From: Promethearchaeota archaeon
GTDB taxonomy: Archaea > Asgardarchaeota > Lokiarchaeia > Sigynarchaeales > SOKP01
Length of the DNA stretch: 64,000 nt
Assembly (NCBI GenBank): GCA_019057775.1
Contig: JAHLWT010000156.1
Coordinates: forward strand, 1 to 64,000
Direction: 5' to 3'
The notes beneath the pieces were generated by a model. That model did not search any database. It saw only the letters and a list, made by a program, of their open reading frames with translations, and had not been told where the DNA came from. Below, piece after piece: positions 37,619-46,639 of this stretch; position 1 is the stretch's first letter, and every line of letters starts with the position of its first letter. The translations under genes were made by a program, and so were the position numbers.

Positions 37619-37876
37619 TCTTTAACCCATTTCTTACTTTTATAAAAAATCAATAATTTTTTGAAAATTAAAAAAAGTACTAATTTATAAAACCTTTCTT
37701 ACAAATAATAAATTAAACATATAAAATCCTTTTCAAATCATTAAGTTTAAATATCTGTATTAAATCGATTGGAATCAACAACCAGTAAAAATTTATTCAA
37801 ATTTCATTACTAATATATTTAAATTATTTTAAAAATTCTTATTTATAGTTGACATTCCTTTTTAAAAACAAAAAAT

Positions 37877-38884
37877 ATGACTTCTTTAAGAATAACAACC
37901 CCTTGTCGTATTCACTTATCTTTAATTGATGAAAATGGATATACTGGTCGGGTAGATGGTGGTATTGGTCTAATGTTGGACCGACCTAATGTGGTTTTTG
38001 AGGCTTCGAATAGTGCTGAAGAATTTAAAATTGAAGCTCACAATTATTATCGTGAATCAATCGAAGTTATTAATAAAATTGCTTCAAAAGTGTTTAAAAT
38101 CTTTAATATTAGTAATAAGAATTTTCACTTCAATCTTAAAAGGTATTTCCCCTCTCACGTAGGATTAGGCTCGAAAACTCAACTGAGCCTTGCGATTGCT
38201 ACAGCTATTACTAAGTTAAAAGGTTTAAATTCTAATATCGAAGATTTAACTAAATTGGTTGAAAGGGGTGGGACTTCAGGAATTGGGTGGAGGGGATTTG
38301 AAAGTGGGGGTTTTATTCTTGATGGTGGACATGATTTTGGAAGAGGAAAAGAAAAGGAAACATTTCTGCCCTCATCAGCATCTTCTTCAGCTAATCCAGC
38401 ATTGACGATTGTCAGATACGATATTCCAGAAAATTGGAGATTTGTAGTGGTTATTCCTGACGTAAAGAAGGGAGCATATGGCGATGAAGAAATAAGTGTA
38501 TTTCAAAATTATGCACCAATTCCAAAAAATGAAATCAATGAAGTATCACATATGATAATAATGAAGATCTTGCCTGGACTTCTAAAAAAAGATTTAAAAT
38601 GTTTTGGGGAAGGTCTACAAAGAATACAGAGCCTCGGTTTTAAGAAAATTGAAATTGAGCTCCAACATAGAATTGTAAAGAATATATTAAAATTTTTTGA
38701 GGAGTATGGATTAAAAGCATATGGAATGTCATCATTTGGCCCTAGCGTTGTTGGAATTGTAGAATCTGACTCACAAGCAGATAATTTGTTAATAGAACTT
38801 CAGAAGAGCCAAAAGAATGGTGGAGGTCATGTTTATATTTGTAAACCAAATAATATTGGAGCAAAAATAGAGTATTTTGATTAA
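37877..38884 (+). CDS. mptG: Beta-ribofuranosylaminobenzene 5'-phosphate synthase
   Basis: This 335-residue GHMP-fold enzyme condenses phosphoribosyl diphosphate with 4-hydroxybenzoate-type acceptor in tetrahydromethanopterin synthesis. It has RITTPCRIHLSLIDENG at the start and HVGLGSKTQLSLAIATA near 95-112, and GMSSFGPSVVGIVE near the end. It starts the mptG-mptD pair, 15 bases apart. The family is specific to methanopterin pathways. Confidence 0.9.
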   Translation: MTSLRITTPCRIHLSLIDENGYTGRVDGGIGLMLDRPNVVFEASNSAEEFKIEAHNYYRESIEVINKIASKVFKIFNISNKNFHFNLKRYFPSHVGLGSKTQLSLAIATAITKLKGLNSNIEDLTKLVERGGTSGIGWRGFESGGFILDGGHDFGRGKEKETFLPSSASSSANPALTIVRYDIPENWRFVVVIPDVKKGAYGDEEISVFQNYAPIPKNEINEVSHMIIMKILPGLLKKDLKCFGEGLQRIQSLGFKKIEIELQHRIVKNILKFFEEYGLKAYGMSSFGPSVVGIVESDSQADNLLIELQKSQKNGGGHVYICKPNNIGAKIEYFD

Positions 38885-38899
38885 TTTTGAATTAATATT

Positions 38900-39280
38900 A
38901 TGAATGAAAAAATATTTTTTTCAAGCGATTTAACTGAGAGAGAAAGAGCTTGTTTTGAAACGGGTATTAAATTGGGTGCACTTTATCACATACTTTGTGG
39001 TATTCCAATAACTAAAGATGAAAAAGTTATTCATTCAATTGAGAACGGCATTGAAACGGCAATTTCTTGCCAACCCTATGTTCAATCTGTAAAGATATTG
39101 TTAGATAGAGAAAAAATATTAGGAGATAAATCTACAGAATTCAACTATGACGAAATTACGGGAAAAATTATTCGAGCAGAGGTAATTATTAAATATGAAA
39201 CAATCAAAGTCGTAGCAAAAATCGATTGGATTGAAGATTTTGAATATCCTCTTATGTTTATTGATTCTATTTGTGGATAA
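38900..39280 (+). CDS. mptD: Archaeal dihydroneopterin aldolase (MptD/DUF372)
   Basis: This 126-residue protein matches the DUF372/MptD layout: ERACFETGIKLGALYHILCGIPI, then a mixed alpha/beta end. MptD cleaves 7,8-dihydroneopterin to 6-hydroxymethyl-dihydropterin. It is 15 bases after mptG, and both make methanopterin. It is supported mainly by its length, opening motif and context. Confidence 0.8.
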   Translation: MNEKIFFSSDLTERERACFETGIKLGALYHILCGIPITKDEKVIHSIENGIETAISCQPYVQSVKILLDREKILGDKSTEFNYDEITGKIIRAEVIIKYETIKVVAKIDWIEDFEYPLMFIDSICG

Positions 39281-39287
39281 TTTTAAT

Positions 39288-39986
39288 CTATAGAGTCTCC
39301 ACATACTTATTTACGAGATCCATTGCTTTTAAAGCCTTTTTATTTCCCCCAAATCGCTCAATATTTTCTATATTTGCGGTTAGCTGATTTAATAATTTTG
39401 TGTAAAGATTTAAATCACTTTCGGCTTTAACAACCTTAATTCTCGTAGCTAAAATGATAGATTCTATAACTAAATTATCTGCTCTATTAAATAAGTTAAA
39501 TGATTCCTTTACCTTCTCAGAGATTAGAACTTTAAGTCTAAATTCAGTCATTATGTATTCTCCTATAGAACTTTCCTTTACTTTTTGAAAATGTTCTGTG
39601 ACTTCACAGATTAAAAATCCCCATGCTTTTTTTATATAAGGGAGTGAAATGTTCCTTAATTTCATATCTCTGAAACCATAGTATTTAGATGGAAATTCTT
39701 TTAACCCAATATAAGAATCTGGATCCTTTAGAGCAGCAAGAGCATATAAATAAACATTATCTACAAAATTTATAACTAATAAACTGTTCTCTTTTAAATT
39801 TTTATAAGTAATTGTACTATAGAAAGGAGATATTTGTATTTGATCTCCTTCTATCATTCTAATCCCCATACAAGAAGCATTAGGCTTAATTTCGTTACCA
39901 TTTTTTGTTATAGAATTGGTTGTGGCTATAATTTCATATAAATTACCTTCTTTTAGTCCGAAATCTTGATAGTTAAACATTTTCAT
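39288..39986 (-). CDS. DUF447 flavin-reductase-like protein (methanopterin-linked)
   Basis: This 232-residue protein has an N-terminal flavin reductase-like barrel: LKEGNLYEIIATTNS, then MGIRMIEGDQIQISPFYSTITYKNL and LLVINFVDN. DUF447 proteins co-occur with tetrahydromethanopterin genes (the orf20 family in methylotrophs), and here it converges on mptD with 7 bases between. Its reaction is unknown. Confidence 0.7.
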   Translation of the reverse strand: MKMFNYQDFGLKEGNLYEIIATTNSITKNGNEIKPNASCMGIRMIEGDQIQISPFYSTITYKNLKENSLLVINFVDNVYLYALAALKDPDSYIGLKEFPSKYYGFRDMKLRNISLPYIKKAWGFLICEVTEHFQKVKESSIGEYIMTEFRLKVLISEKVKESFNLFNRADNLVIESIILATRIKVVKAESDLNLYTKLLNQLTANIENIERFGGNKKALKAMDLVNKYVETL

Positions 39987-40053
39987 CCAATTATGAGACC
40001 ATGTAATTTTCTACTTCTTGATCTTTTTTAGATTCTTCTTTAAAGAAAAAAAT

Positions 40054-40932
40054 TTAAAGAGTAAAATTCGTTACCTTAGGTTTTGTTTCAATTTCAGGAT
40101 AAATTTTACCAACTATAGGTGGAGAACTATTATATATCTCTTCAATATCTATTAATCCATATTCGACATTTTCAACTGATTGAATGCCAGTAAATGTTCC
40201 TTTCACTACTTGGCTAGCCATATCGAAATTGGCGCCAATTACAGCAACTTTTGAATTAACAGGAATCTTTAGAAAATCTTCCTTTAATGCTGTTAATGGA
40301 AAATAGAGCCTATTGTGATCAACAGCATTTATTTGAAGATGTGGAATGATTATAGGATATCCATCAGAAGGATCGATATATGCTATCGCTCTTACACCTA
40401 TTTTATTTGTAAATAACTTATATCCAATTACATTTAATCGCTGTTCATCTAGATTGGTTTTTGCTTCTTTTAGAATAGCTTTAACAATTTTTCTTGGTAT
40501 ACTTCCAGGAGGTAAGACTCTGAGCTGAGTTACAGCAATAATCTTATTATAAAAGACTTTATAAACATTAATATACGTGAAATATCGGAAAAAATTTGAT
40601 CGGTTAAAATCATCAAGGTCATCTCCTTCGGTTTTCGTATGAGTAAAATCAGCTTTTACTTGGATAAATTTAAATGGTGCTTCTGCTGTCATATAAAATA
40701 TCCCTTGTTTTGAATTTATTATTACATTCTCTTTACTAGTGCCAGCAAAGAATTGTCCCCATACAATCTGGTCTTTAGTTTTAGCTCGATTTGATGTGAT
40801 TATAGTAATATGGGGCCAACCACGCGAGTCTATTGTGGAGATTAATTTTACCATTATATCTGGTTGAGTAAATTCAATAAGTGCATCTGAAAATTCAGAT
40901 ATCCAACCAAATTTATTATTATTTTCACTCAT
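40054..40932 (-). CDS. PNPOx-like split-barrel flavoprotein
   Basis: This 292-residue protein has KLISTIDSRGWPHITIITSN, which is the FMN-binding strand pattern of the pyridoxamine-phosphate-oxidase fold, and a second barrel-like half after about 170. The unusual double length suggests fusion of two split barrels. Substrate unknown; F420 or FMN binding is possible given the deazaflavin genes later in the window. Confidence 0.6.
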   Translation of the reverse strand: MSENNNKFGWISEFSDALIEFTQPDIMVKLISTIDSRGWPHITIITSNRAKTKDQIVWGQFFAGTSKENVIINSKQGIFYMTAEAPFKFIQVKADFTHTKTEGDDLDDFNRSNFFRYFTYINVYKVFYNKIIAVTQLRVLPPGSIPRKIVKAILKEAKTNLDEQRLNVIGYKLFTNKIGVRAIAYIDPSDGYPIIIPHLQINAVDHNRLYFPLTALKEDFLKIPVNSKVAVIGANFDMASQVVKGTFTGIQSVENVEYGLIDIEEIYNSSPPIVGKIYPEIETKPKVTNFTL

Positions 40933-40976
40933 AATTCGTCATTCTTTTTTTAAATATATATTTCTAATTAAAATAA

Positions 40977-41978
40977 TCAACAAGATGTTAATTTTGATTT
41001 TTCTATATCTGGAGCATTTCTTCCATTACTTTCTATTCCTTTTGTCAATCCAGACCAATGAGGAGCTTTAACACCTGTAGATTCTGCAATTTTTAAAAAA
41101 GACTCCATTTCTTCTTCCTTCATTAATGTTTCGTTCTTTAATTGCCATTCCATATCTAATCTTTCATATTTTGAGATGCAGAGATTATTAAAAGAAAGAA
41201 GATCCCATCTTTCAGGAAAGTTATTTAATTTATTTACAATGAATTCTCCTATCCCTTTAATATTTTCATCTGTAGCAGTGTAATGAGGGATAATTGGAGT
41301 TCTAATCCACATTTTTTTTCCATTTTTTTCTAAATTATTAGAAATCCAAATGGCATTTTCCAATATTACTTCATTAGGAATTCCAGTATATTCTTTATGT
41401 TTATTAGAATTTATGTGTTTTAAATCTAAAAGTACTAAATCGACATAAGGTAAAATTTGTTCATAAACCTTTTTAGATGCATATCCACATGTATCTAAAG
41501 CAGTAGAGATTCCATTTTCCTTACATTTTTTTAAAAGATTCGCTACAAAATCTGGTTGTTGTGTAGGTTCACCACCAGAAACAGTTACTCCTCCGTTAGA
41601 TTTAATGTAATATACCTTGTCTTTTTCTATTTCATAGAGAAGATCTTCTAAATTCCACCATGTACCTAGCAGATTTAATGCTGTAGAAGGACATTCTTCC
41701 ACACATTCTCCGCATCCGATACATTTTTCTCTATCAATATTTAATCCATTCTCGTCAAAAGATAAAGCTTTTTGTTGGCATATATCTATACCTGTCCTGC
41801 AACCTATACATTTATGCTTAAACCATTCAAGTTGAGATGCTCTAAGTATAGATTCGGGATTATGACACCATATGCAATTTAAGGGGCATTGTTTAAAAAA
41901 TACGGTTGTTCGTATACCTGGACCATCTTCAGTTGAAAATTTCTGAATTTGAAAAATTAATGCTTCGGATGTTCCCAT
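40977..41978 (-). CDS. Glycyl-radical-enzyme activase (radical SAM, PflA-like)
   Basis: The radical SAM motif CPLNCIWC follows FSTEDGPGIRTTVFFK, the PflA-family opening. Two ferredoxin-like 4Fe-4S clusters (CIGCRTGIDIC, CIGCGECVEEC) are inserted after about 50 residues, as in activases of non-PFL glycyl-radical enzymes. It uses SAM to install the glycyl radical on the adjacent enzyme. I chose ATG 41978; a longer frame from 42068 would overlap the enzyme gene. Confidence 0.88.
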   Translation of the reverse strand: MGTSEALIFQIQKFSTEDGPGIRTTVFFKQCPLNCIWCHNPESILRASQLEWFKHKCIGCRTGIDICQQKALSFDENGLNIDREKCIGCGECVEECPSTALNLLGTWWNLEDLLYEIEKDKVYYIKSNGGVTVSGGEPTQQPDFVANLLKKCKENGISTALDTCGYASKKVYEQILPYVDLVLLDLKHINSNKHKEYTGIPNEVILENAIWISNNLEKNGKKMWIRTPIIPHYTATDENIKGIGEFIVNKLNNFPERWDLLSFNNLCISKYERLDMEWQLKNETLMKEEEMESFLKIAESTGVKAPHWSGLTKGIESNGRNAPDIEKSKLTSC

Positions 41979-42033
41979 GATCTTAATTTTATCATTTAGT
42001 TTTAATAATGATTTTAAAATAAATAAAAAATTT

Positions 42034-44538
42034 CTATATTCGATGAGATTCTCTTGCGATAATCTCATTTTGTAATTCTCTACCTATAACGGTGAAGTAT
42101 GCATTGTATCCTGTTACCCTAACTAAAAGATTCTTATAATTTTCAGGATGTTTTTGAGCATCTTTTAGCATATCAACATCGAGCATATTGATTTGTAGAG
42201 CAGTACCTCCGTTTTCAATATAACCTCTTAAATAAGCCTTAAATTTCTCTTTATGTTCTGGGTCTTTAATTATAGAAGGATTAAATGTAATTGTGTGGCT
42301 TGCTCCATTTGGTAAATAATTAATGTATTCTCCAGATTCAGTTTTACCTCCTAATGCCTTACCAACAGAATTGGTAACTGCTGTAGGTCCTTTCATACCG
42401 GCTCCATCAGTAGGACAAATAGCATTTGATAGAAATACTCCCTTATTTCGTCCATTTGGAGTTGCTATTGTATAACTTGCATCTGCTCCAGCCCAATAGT
42501 TCCATGATAACATTCCTGGACGATATTGATAATTAGTTGGTGTTTTATATTTCCAGCATTCTTCTGCCCAGGTTTTCATTACCATTCTAGATAATTCATC
42601 CGCATCATCTTCATCATTTCCATATTTAGGAGTTTTGTTTCTTAAATAAGTTTGCATTACTTCATATCCTTTGAAATCATTAATAATAGCATCCTTAATC
42701 TCTGCTATTGTGTATTTCTTATCTTCGTATACAAGCTTTTTAATTGATAATAATGAATCTACTGTTGTAGCAAATCCTACTCCTTCAACTGTTATAAATC
42801 TCAATTCAGGACCTCCATTTGTAATGTTTAAACCTTGCTCTATACATCCTCGAACCATCGATGATAAATATGGGGTACGAATAAAATCTCCTCGAAGCTC
42901 TTCACATAAATTATATGTATCTACAGTATATTTAATAATGAATTTGATTTGTTCTTCCCAAGCGTCATAAAATTCTTCCCATGTTTGAAATTTTTCAGAA
43001 TCTCCCGATTCTGGTCCTATTTGTTCACCCGGTTTAGTAGCGATATCGTTTCCAGACATGTTGTGTCCATTCCATAATGTTAACTCTATAGATTTAGTCA
43101 AGTTTGGGTTGCAATTTACAGTTTTACTCCTATCATTACCTTGCATAGTATTTTCTAGACAACCTACAACTCCATAATTCCAAGCTTCTTCTTTAGGGAC
43201 ACCTTCTTTAATCATTCCAGCAATACTTCTCTCATCAAAATTTAGGATGAATGGAGAACCCTGAGATCTTGCTACCATATCTACTAAAATATCTAAAAGT
43301 TTATCAGGAGAGTTTCTATGGAGTCTTATATTAGGTTTTGGCTCAAGGCTAGGGTACCATGAATCTATAACTTCAAGCATAGTGTATGTGAGTTCATTTG
43401 TTAAATCTTCTCCATTTGGACCACAACCAGAGAGTGTTATAATTTGACCAAATCCTGAATTTAATCCCTGTCTACCAACTCTAATCATTGCATCATATGC
43501 CGTATTACAATGAAACCAGAAACAACCTAAAATATCTTTTGCAAACTCTCTAGTAATTATCTTTTTTTCAATAACATCATTTTTATACAAATCCATAAGA
43601 TACTGATCAATTCTTCCAAAAGAGAGACCTGCTCCAGGATATGATTCTTCAGCCATTACCAGCATGTGAATTAGCCAAACAGCTTGAACTCCTTGCCAAA
43701 AGGTCTCAGCAGGTTCCCACGGTACTCTTTCTAAATTTTTTGCCATTTGTTCAAGTTCTTCAACCCTTTCAGGCTTAATTTCCCCGTTTTTTAATCTTCG
43801 ACATTCTTCAGCATATTTTTTTGCTAATTTTTTTGGAATTTTTGCTGAGATCATCATTGCCTTAAGTTCTTCTCCTTTAAGGCCATTTTTTTCCTCTTCG
43901 CGAAGTTTATCATATGTTTTACATGCTTTTTCATAGAAATACTTAAAACCTTTTTTAACTACAGTTTCATAATCAGGTATAATATGACCAGGCACCGCTC
44001 CTACATTTCCGAAACCGGATTTGTGGTATTTAAAAACAACTTCTCTATTTCTTATGTTTTTTTTCCAATATTCTTTCGCTTCTTCCTTATTAAAACATCT
44101 GCTTAATTGAGTATTAAATCTCCCACCTGCAATTAAATCGTTTTCAGAAATAATTTCCTGAGGAATATAATCAAGCATAACTTTTTCTAAAAATGTAGCT
44201 CTACGTTCTGTTAGAGATAATTCCCAAAAATTATCTGGTAGCTCAACCGGTATAGCCATCGATCTAAAGGATGAAGCAAATACACCTTGATCATTCTTTC
44301 CCAGAACTTGAATATAATAATATACTTCAGGATTAATATACCAATCTCCCTCATGAAAAATGATATCCCAATCTGTTCCAATAGTGTACGGTTGAATTTG
44401 GTTATTCCATTCTCGTTCTAATCCCTTGTAGAAATAGTCTCTAAACCATTTAGAACGAAGAGAAAGATCGTGAGATTCTGCAATAGGGAATTTTGGTTCT
44501 CTTTCTTGAGAAACATGATTTTCATTAATTTTGCTCAT
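42034..44538 (-). CDS. Glycyl radical enzyme, eliminase-type
   Basis: This 834-residue enzyme has active-site C460-L-E462 in YGVVGCLENTMQG, and the glycyl radical site G810 in RVTGYNAYF near the C-terminus. The Cys-x-Glu arrangement is typical of dehydratases and lyases such as glycerol, choline and diol enzymes, rather than pyruvate formate-lyase. The substrate cannot be read from the sequence. The activase gene follows after 55 bases. A perfect palindrome (44582-44603) lies 44 bases upstream and may be the regulator site. Confidence 0.88.
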   Translation of the reverse strand: MSKINENHVSQEREPKFPIAESHDLSLRSKWFRDYFYKGLEREWNNQIQPYTIGTDWDIIFHEGDWYINPEVYYYIQVLGKNDQGVFASSFRSMAIPVELPDNFWELSLTERRATFLEKVMLDYIPQEIISENDLIAGGRFNTQLSRCFNKEEAKEYWKKNIRNREVVFKYHKSGFGNVGAVPGHIIPDYETVVKKGFKYFYEKACKTYDKLREEEKNGLKGEELKAMMISAKIPKKLAKKYAEECRRLKNGEIKPERVEELEQMAKNLERVPWEPAETFWQGVQAVWLIHMLVMAEESYPGAGLSFGRIDQYLMDLYKNDVIEKKIITREFAKDILGCFWFHCNTAYDAMIRVGRQGLNSGFGQIITLSGCGPNGEDLTNELTYTMLEVIDSWYPSLEPKPNIRLHRNSPDKLLDILVDMVARSQGSPFILNFDERSIAGMIKEGVPKEEAWNYGVVGCLENTMQGNDRSKTVNCNPNLTKSIELTLWNGHNMSGNDIATKPGEQIGPESGDSEKFQTWEEFYDAWEEQIKFIIKYTVDTYNLCEELRGDFIRTPYLSSMVRGCIEQGLNITNGGPELRFITVEGVGFATTVDSLLSIKKLVYEDKKYTIAEIKDAIINDFKGYEVMQTYLRNKTPKYGNDEDDADELSRMVMKTWAEECWKYKTPTNYQYRPGMLSWNYWAGADASYTIATPNGRNKGVFLSNAICPTDGAGMKGPTAVTNSVGKALGGKTESGEYINYLPNGASHTITFNPSIIKDPEHKEKFKAYLRGYIENGGTALQINMLDVDMLKDAQKHPENYKNLLVRVTGYNAYFTVIGRELQNEIIARESHRI

Positions 44539-44581
44539 TCTTTTGAACCTTTTCGGTATTATTAATAATTAATAATTTAAA

Positions 44582-44603
44582 ATCTCTTATTAATTTAAGA
44601 GAT
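44582..44603. promoter_or_regulatory. Palindrome upstream of the glycyl radical enzyme
   Basis: Arms ATCTCTTA and TAAGAGAT are perfect inverted repeats with a 6-base spacer TTAATT. They lie 44 bases upstream of the enzyme's ATG, where an archaeal promoter would be. It is a candidate operator; the binding protein is not known. Confidence 0.4.
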
Positions 44604-44756
44604 CTACTCTTAATTTTAATTAAACCAACTTTTGTTTTAAAATTTCAACTTATTTTTAATAAAAATTTCTCTCAAAAGGAATATTTATGTTATAATGATA
44701 AAGTGATGTTATTCTTTTAGAAAAAAATATTTAATTTTAAAATTTAAAAACTTAGT

Positions 44757-45296
44757 TTATTTAAGTCTTGCTTCTGAGAGATGCAGATGGTCCGTTTCAA
44801 CTTCTACGAAAGCTTGAAATATTTCTTTCACACGTGCATTGGATGCATCTGAAGCAGCTTGACCATAGAATTTTATAGCTCTTTCTTCACGCTGGTGAGA
44901 TTCTTCTAAGTTTGGTGTATATTCTGAAGCACACTCATCATACTTTGGATAATCGATTTTATCTAGTTTAAGTATTTTCTTCCAAACTGAAGCATGTTCA
45001 CTTTCAACTTTAGCTAGGATTTTAAATAATTTCTGGCCATCTAACTCAGAGGTTTTTTTACTCGAACATTTATAGAAAATTGCGTTTGAAATCTCTACTT
45101 CTAAAGCTTTTTCTGCATTAGCTTTATCAGTTTCATTTAATTCTACATCCCAAGCTCCTGAATCATCATAATCTTTTGAATTTACAAGATATTTTTCATA
45201 AGCCCCACAAAATGGACATCTACTTGGTTTACCTTCATTAATATATGCTTCTCCACAAATTTTGCATATCCACACTTTTACTGCGATTTTATTCAC
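44757..45296 (-). CDS. Rubrerythrin-like protein with N-terminal rubredoxin-type site
   Basis: This 179-residue protein has an N-terminal C-x2-C ... C-x2-C site (CKICGEAY, CPFCGAYEKY) at residues 9-33. A four-helix ferritin-like domain follows with several Glu/His ligands (EISNAIFYK, ESEHASVWKK, EERAIKFYGQ, ETDHLHLSE). Rubrerythrins reduce hydrogen peroxide in anaerobes. Here the rubredoxin is N-terminal, the reverse rubrerythrin arrangement. It could protect the oxygen-sensitive glycyl radical enzyme nearby. Confidence 0.85.
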   Translation of the reverse strand: MNKIAVKVWICKICGEAYINEGKPSRCPFCGAYEKYLVNSKDYDDSGAWDVELNETDKANAEKALEVEISNAIFYKCSSKKTSELDGQKLFKILAKVESEHASVWKKILKLDKIDYPKYDECASEYTPNLEESHQREERAIKFYGQAASDASNARVKEIFQAFVEVETDHLHLSEARLK

Positions 45297-45550
45297 CTAA
45301 TGCTTTCTTTTTTTGATTTTAATTGTAGTTTAGTAATGAAGTTTTTTTCAATATTTATATCTTAACCAATAATTTCATAATAAATTCATTAAAAGGAGTT
45401 AAACTAGCCCATTGCTAAATTTTTTTTAAAACCATTAAATCAAAACACTTTGTTACAGATATTTGAATAGATATATATCTAAAAATAAATAATAATTTAA
45501 ATTAAAAGTAGAAATTATATAAAAATAATAAGTCTAAATTTGTATTTATC

Positions 45551-46639
45551 GTGAAAGTTTTAGGGATTGATCCGGGAAGTAAATCATGGGATTTTTTTGG
45601 ATTGGATGAGGATAAGATAATTCTAGATATTTCACTTCCCTCTAAAGATTTAATTAAAGAACCTCAAAGAGCAATAGATATCATTAAATCTATTAAGGAT
45701 ATTGATTTAATGGTCGCCCCAAGTGGTTTCGGTCTTCCATTAAAAGACATACATGAATTAACAGAAAAAGATATCTTTTTTACATTGCTAAAATTTGAGA
45801 AGAAAGATCAAAACAAACTTATTGGGTTAGGTGATATCCTACGATTAATTCAAAAAGAAAAAATAAAAGCTATAATTGTTCCGGGAGTAAAACATCTCCC
45901 TACGGTCCCAAAATATCGAAAGATTAACAAGATTGATATGGGTACAGCGGATAAATTATGTTCTGCTGTTGTTGGGATCAGAGATCAAATGGAGCGATAT
46001 GATTTTGAACCAGAAGACACAAATTTTATAATGGTTGAAATTGGCTTTGGATTCACAGCAGTGCTAGCAATTGAAAATGGACAAATTATTGATGGTATTG
46101 GGGGCTCTAATATTATGGGTTTTAGGGCATGTGGCAGTCTTGATGGGGAATTAGCTTATTTAATAAAGGAAATCCATAAAAAAAATATTTATAAAGGTGG
46201 ATTCGCTTCTATTACAGAAAATCCAGATTTAAAGCTAGAAGAAATTTTGTTGTTAGTAGACCATAATGAACAGGTGAAATTGGCTCTTGATGCATATATC
46301 TCTTGCGTTAAAAAAGCTGTTTTTGGAATTTCTTCTTCTTTTTCAAGCAAACACAAAATAAAAGAGGTGTTGTTAGCGGGGCGTGGTGCTGAATTAAGTG
46401 TTATTAAAAAGAGGTTAATTCATAGTTTAAAAGATATCGCACCTGTGAGAATTATGAATTCTTATAGCCACCATGCTAAGCGTGCTGCGCAGGGTGCATG
46501 CTTTATTGCAAACGGCCTATTAGAAGGTAATTACAAACATATTATAAACAATCTAAGGATTAAAGAAGCATCAGGTTCGCTCCTAGATGATATATATATT
46601 CCTTTTGATAAAAATAAATTATTGAGTGATTTAAATTAA
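45551..46639 (+). CDS. DUF1464 sugar-kinase-like protein
   Basis: This 362-residue actin/ASKHA-like protein has an N-terminal phosphate-binding loop VLGIDPGSKSWDF and a second GIGGSNIMG-type segment. DUF1464 proteins are archaeal and of unknown function. It starts with GTG. The stop overlaps the proposed start of the following dihydropteroate-synthase-like gene by 5 bases, so they are co-transcribed. A role in methanopterin synthesis is suggested by context only. Confidence 0.75.
   Translation: MKVLGIDPGSKSWDFFGLDEDKIILDISLPSKDLIKEPQRAIDIIKSIKDIDLMVAPSGFGLPLKDIHELTEKDIFFTLLKFEKKDQNKLIGLGDILRLIQKEKIKAIIVPGVKHLPTVPKYRKINKIDMGTADKLCSAVVGIRDQMERYDFEPEDTNFIMVEIGFGFTAVLAIENGQIIDGIGGSNIMGFRACGSLDGELAYLIKEIHKKNIYKGGFASITENPDLKLEEILLLVDHNEQVKLALDAYISCVKKAVFGISSSFSSKHKIKEVLLAGRGAELSVIKKRLIHSLKDIAPVRIMNSYSHHAKRAAQGACFIANGLLEGNYKHIINNLRIKEASGSLLDDIYIPFDKNKLLSDLN

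Noticed and set aside
37877..38884. GHMP protein read as galactokinase or homoserine kinase
   Set aside because: The opening RITTPCRIHLSL and the adjacent mptD fit the methanopterin enzyme; the kinase ATP loop is altered.
45469..45480. AGATATATATCT palindrome before the DUF1464 gene
   Set aside because: It is pure AT-rich alternating sequence and more likely a TATA-type promoter element than an operator.
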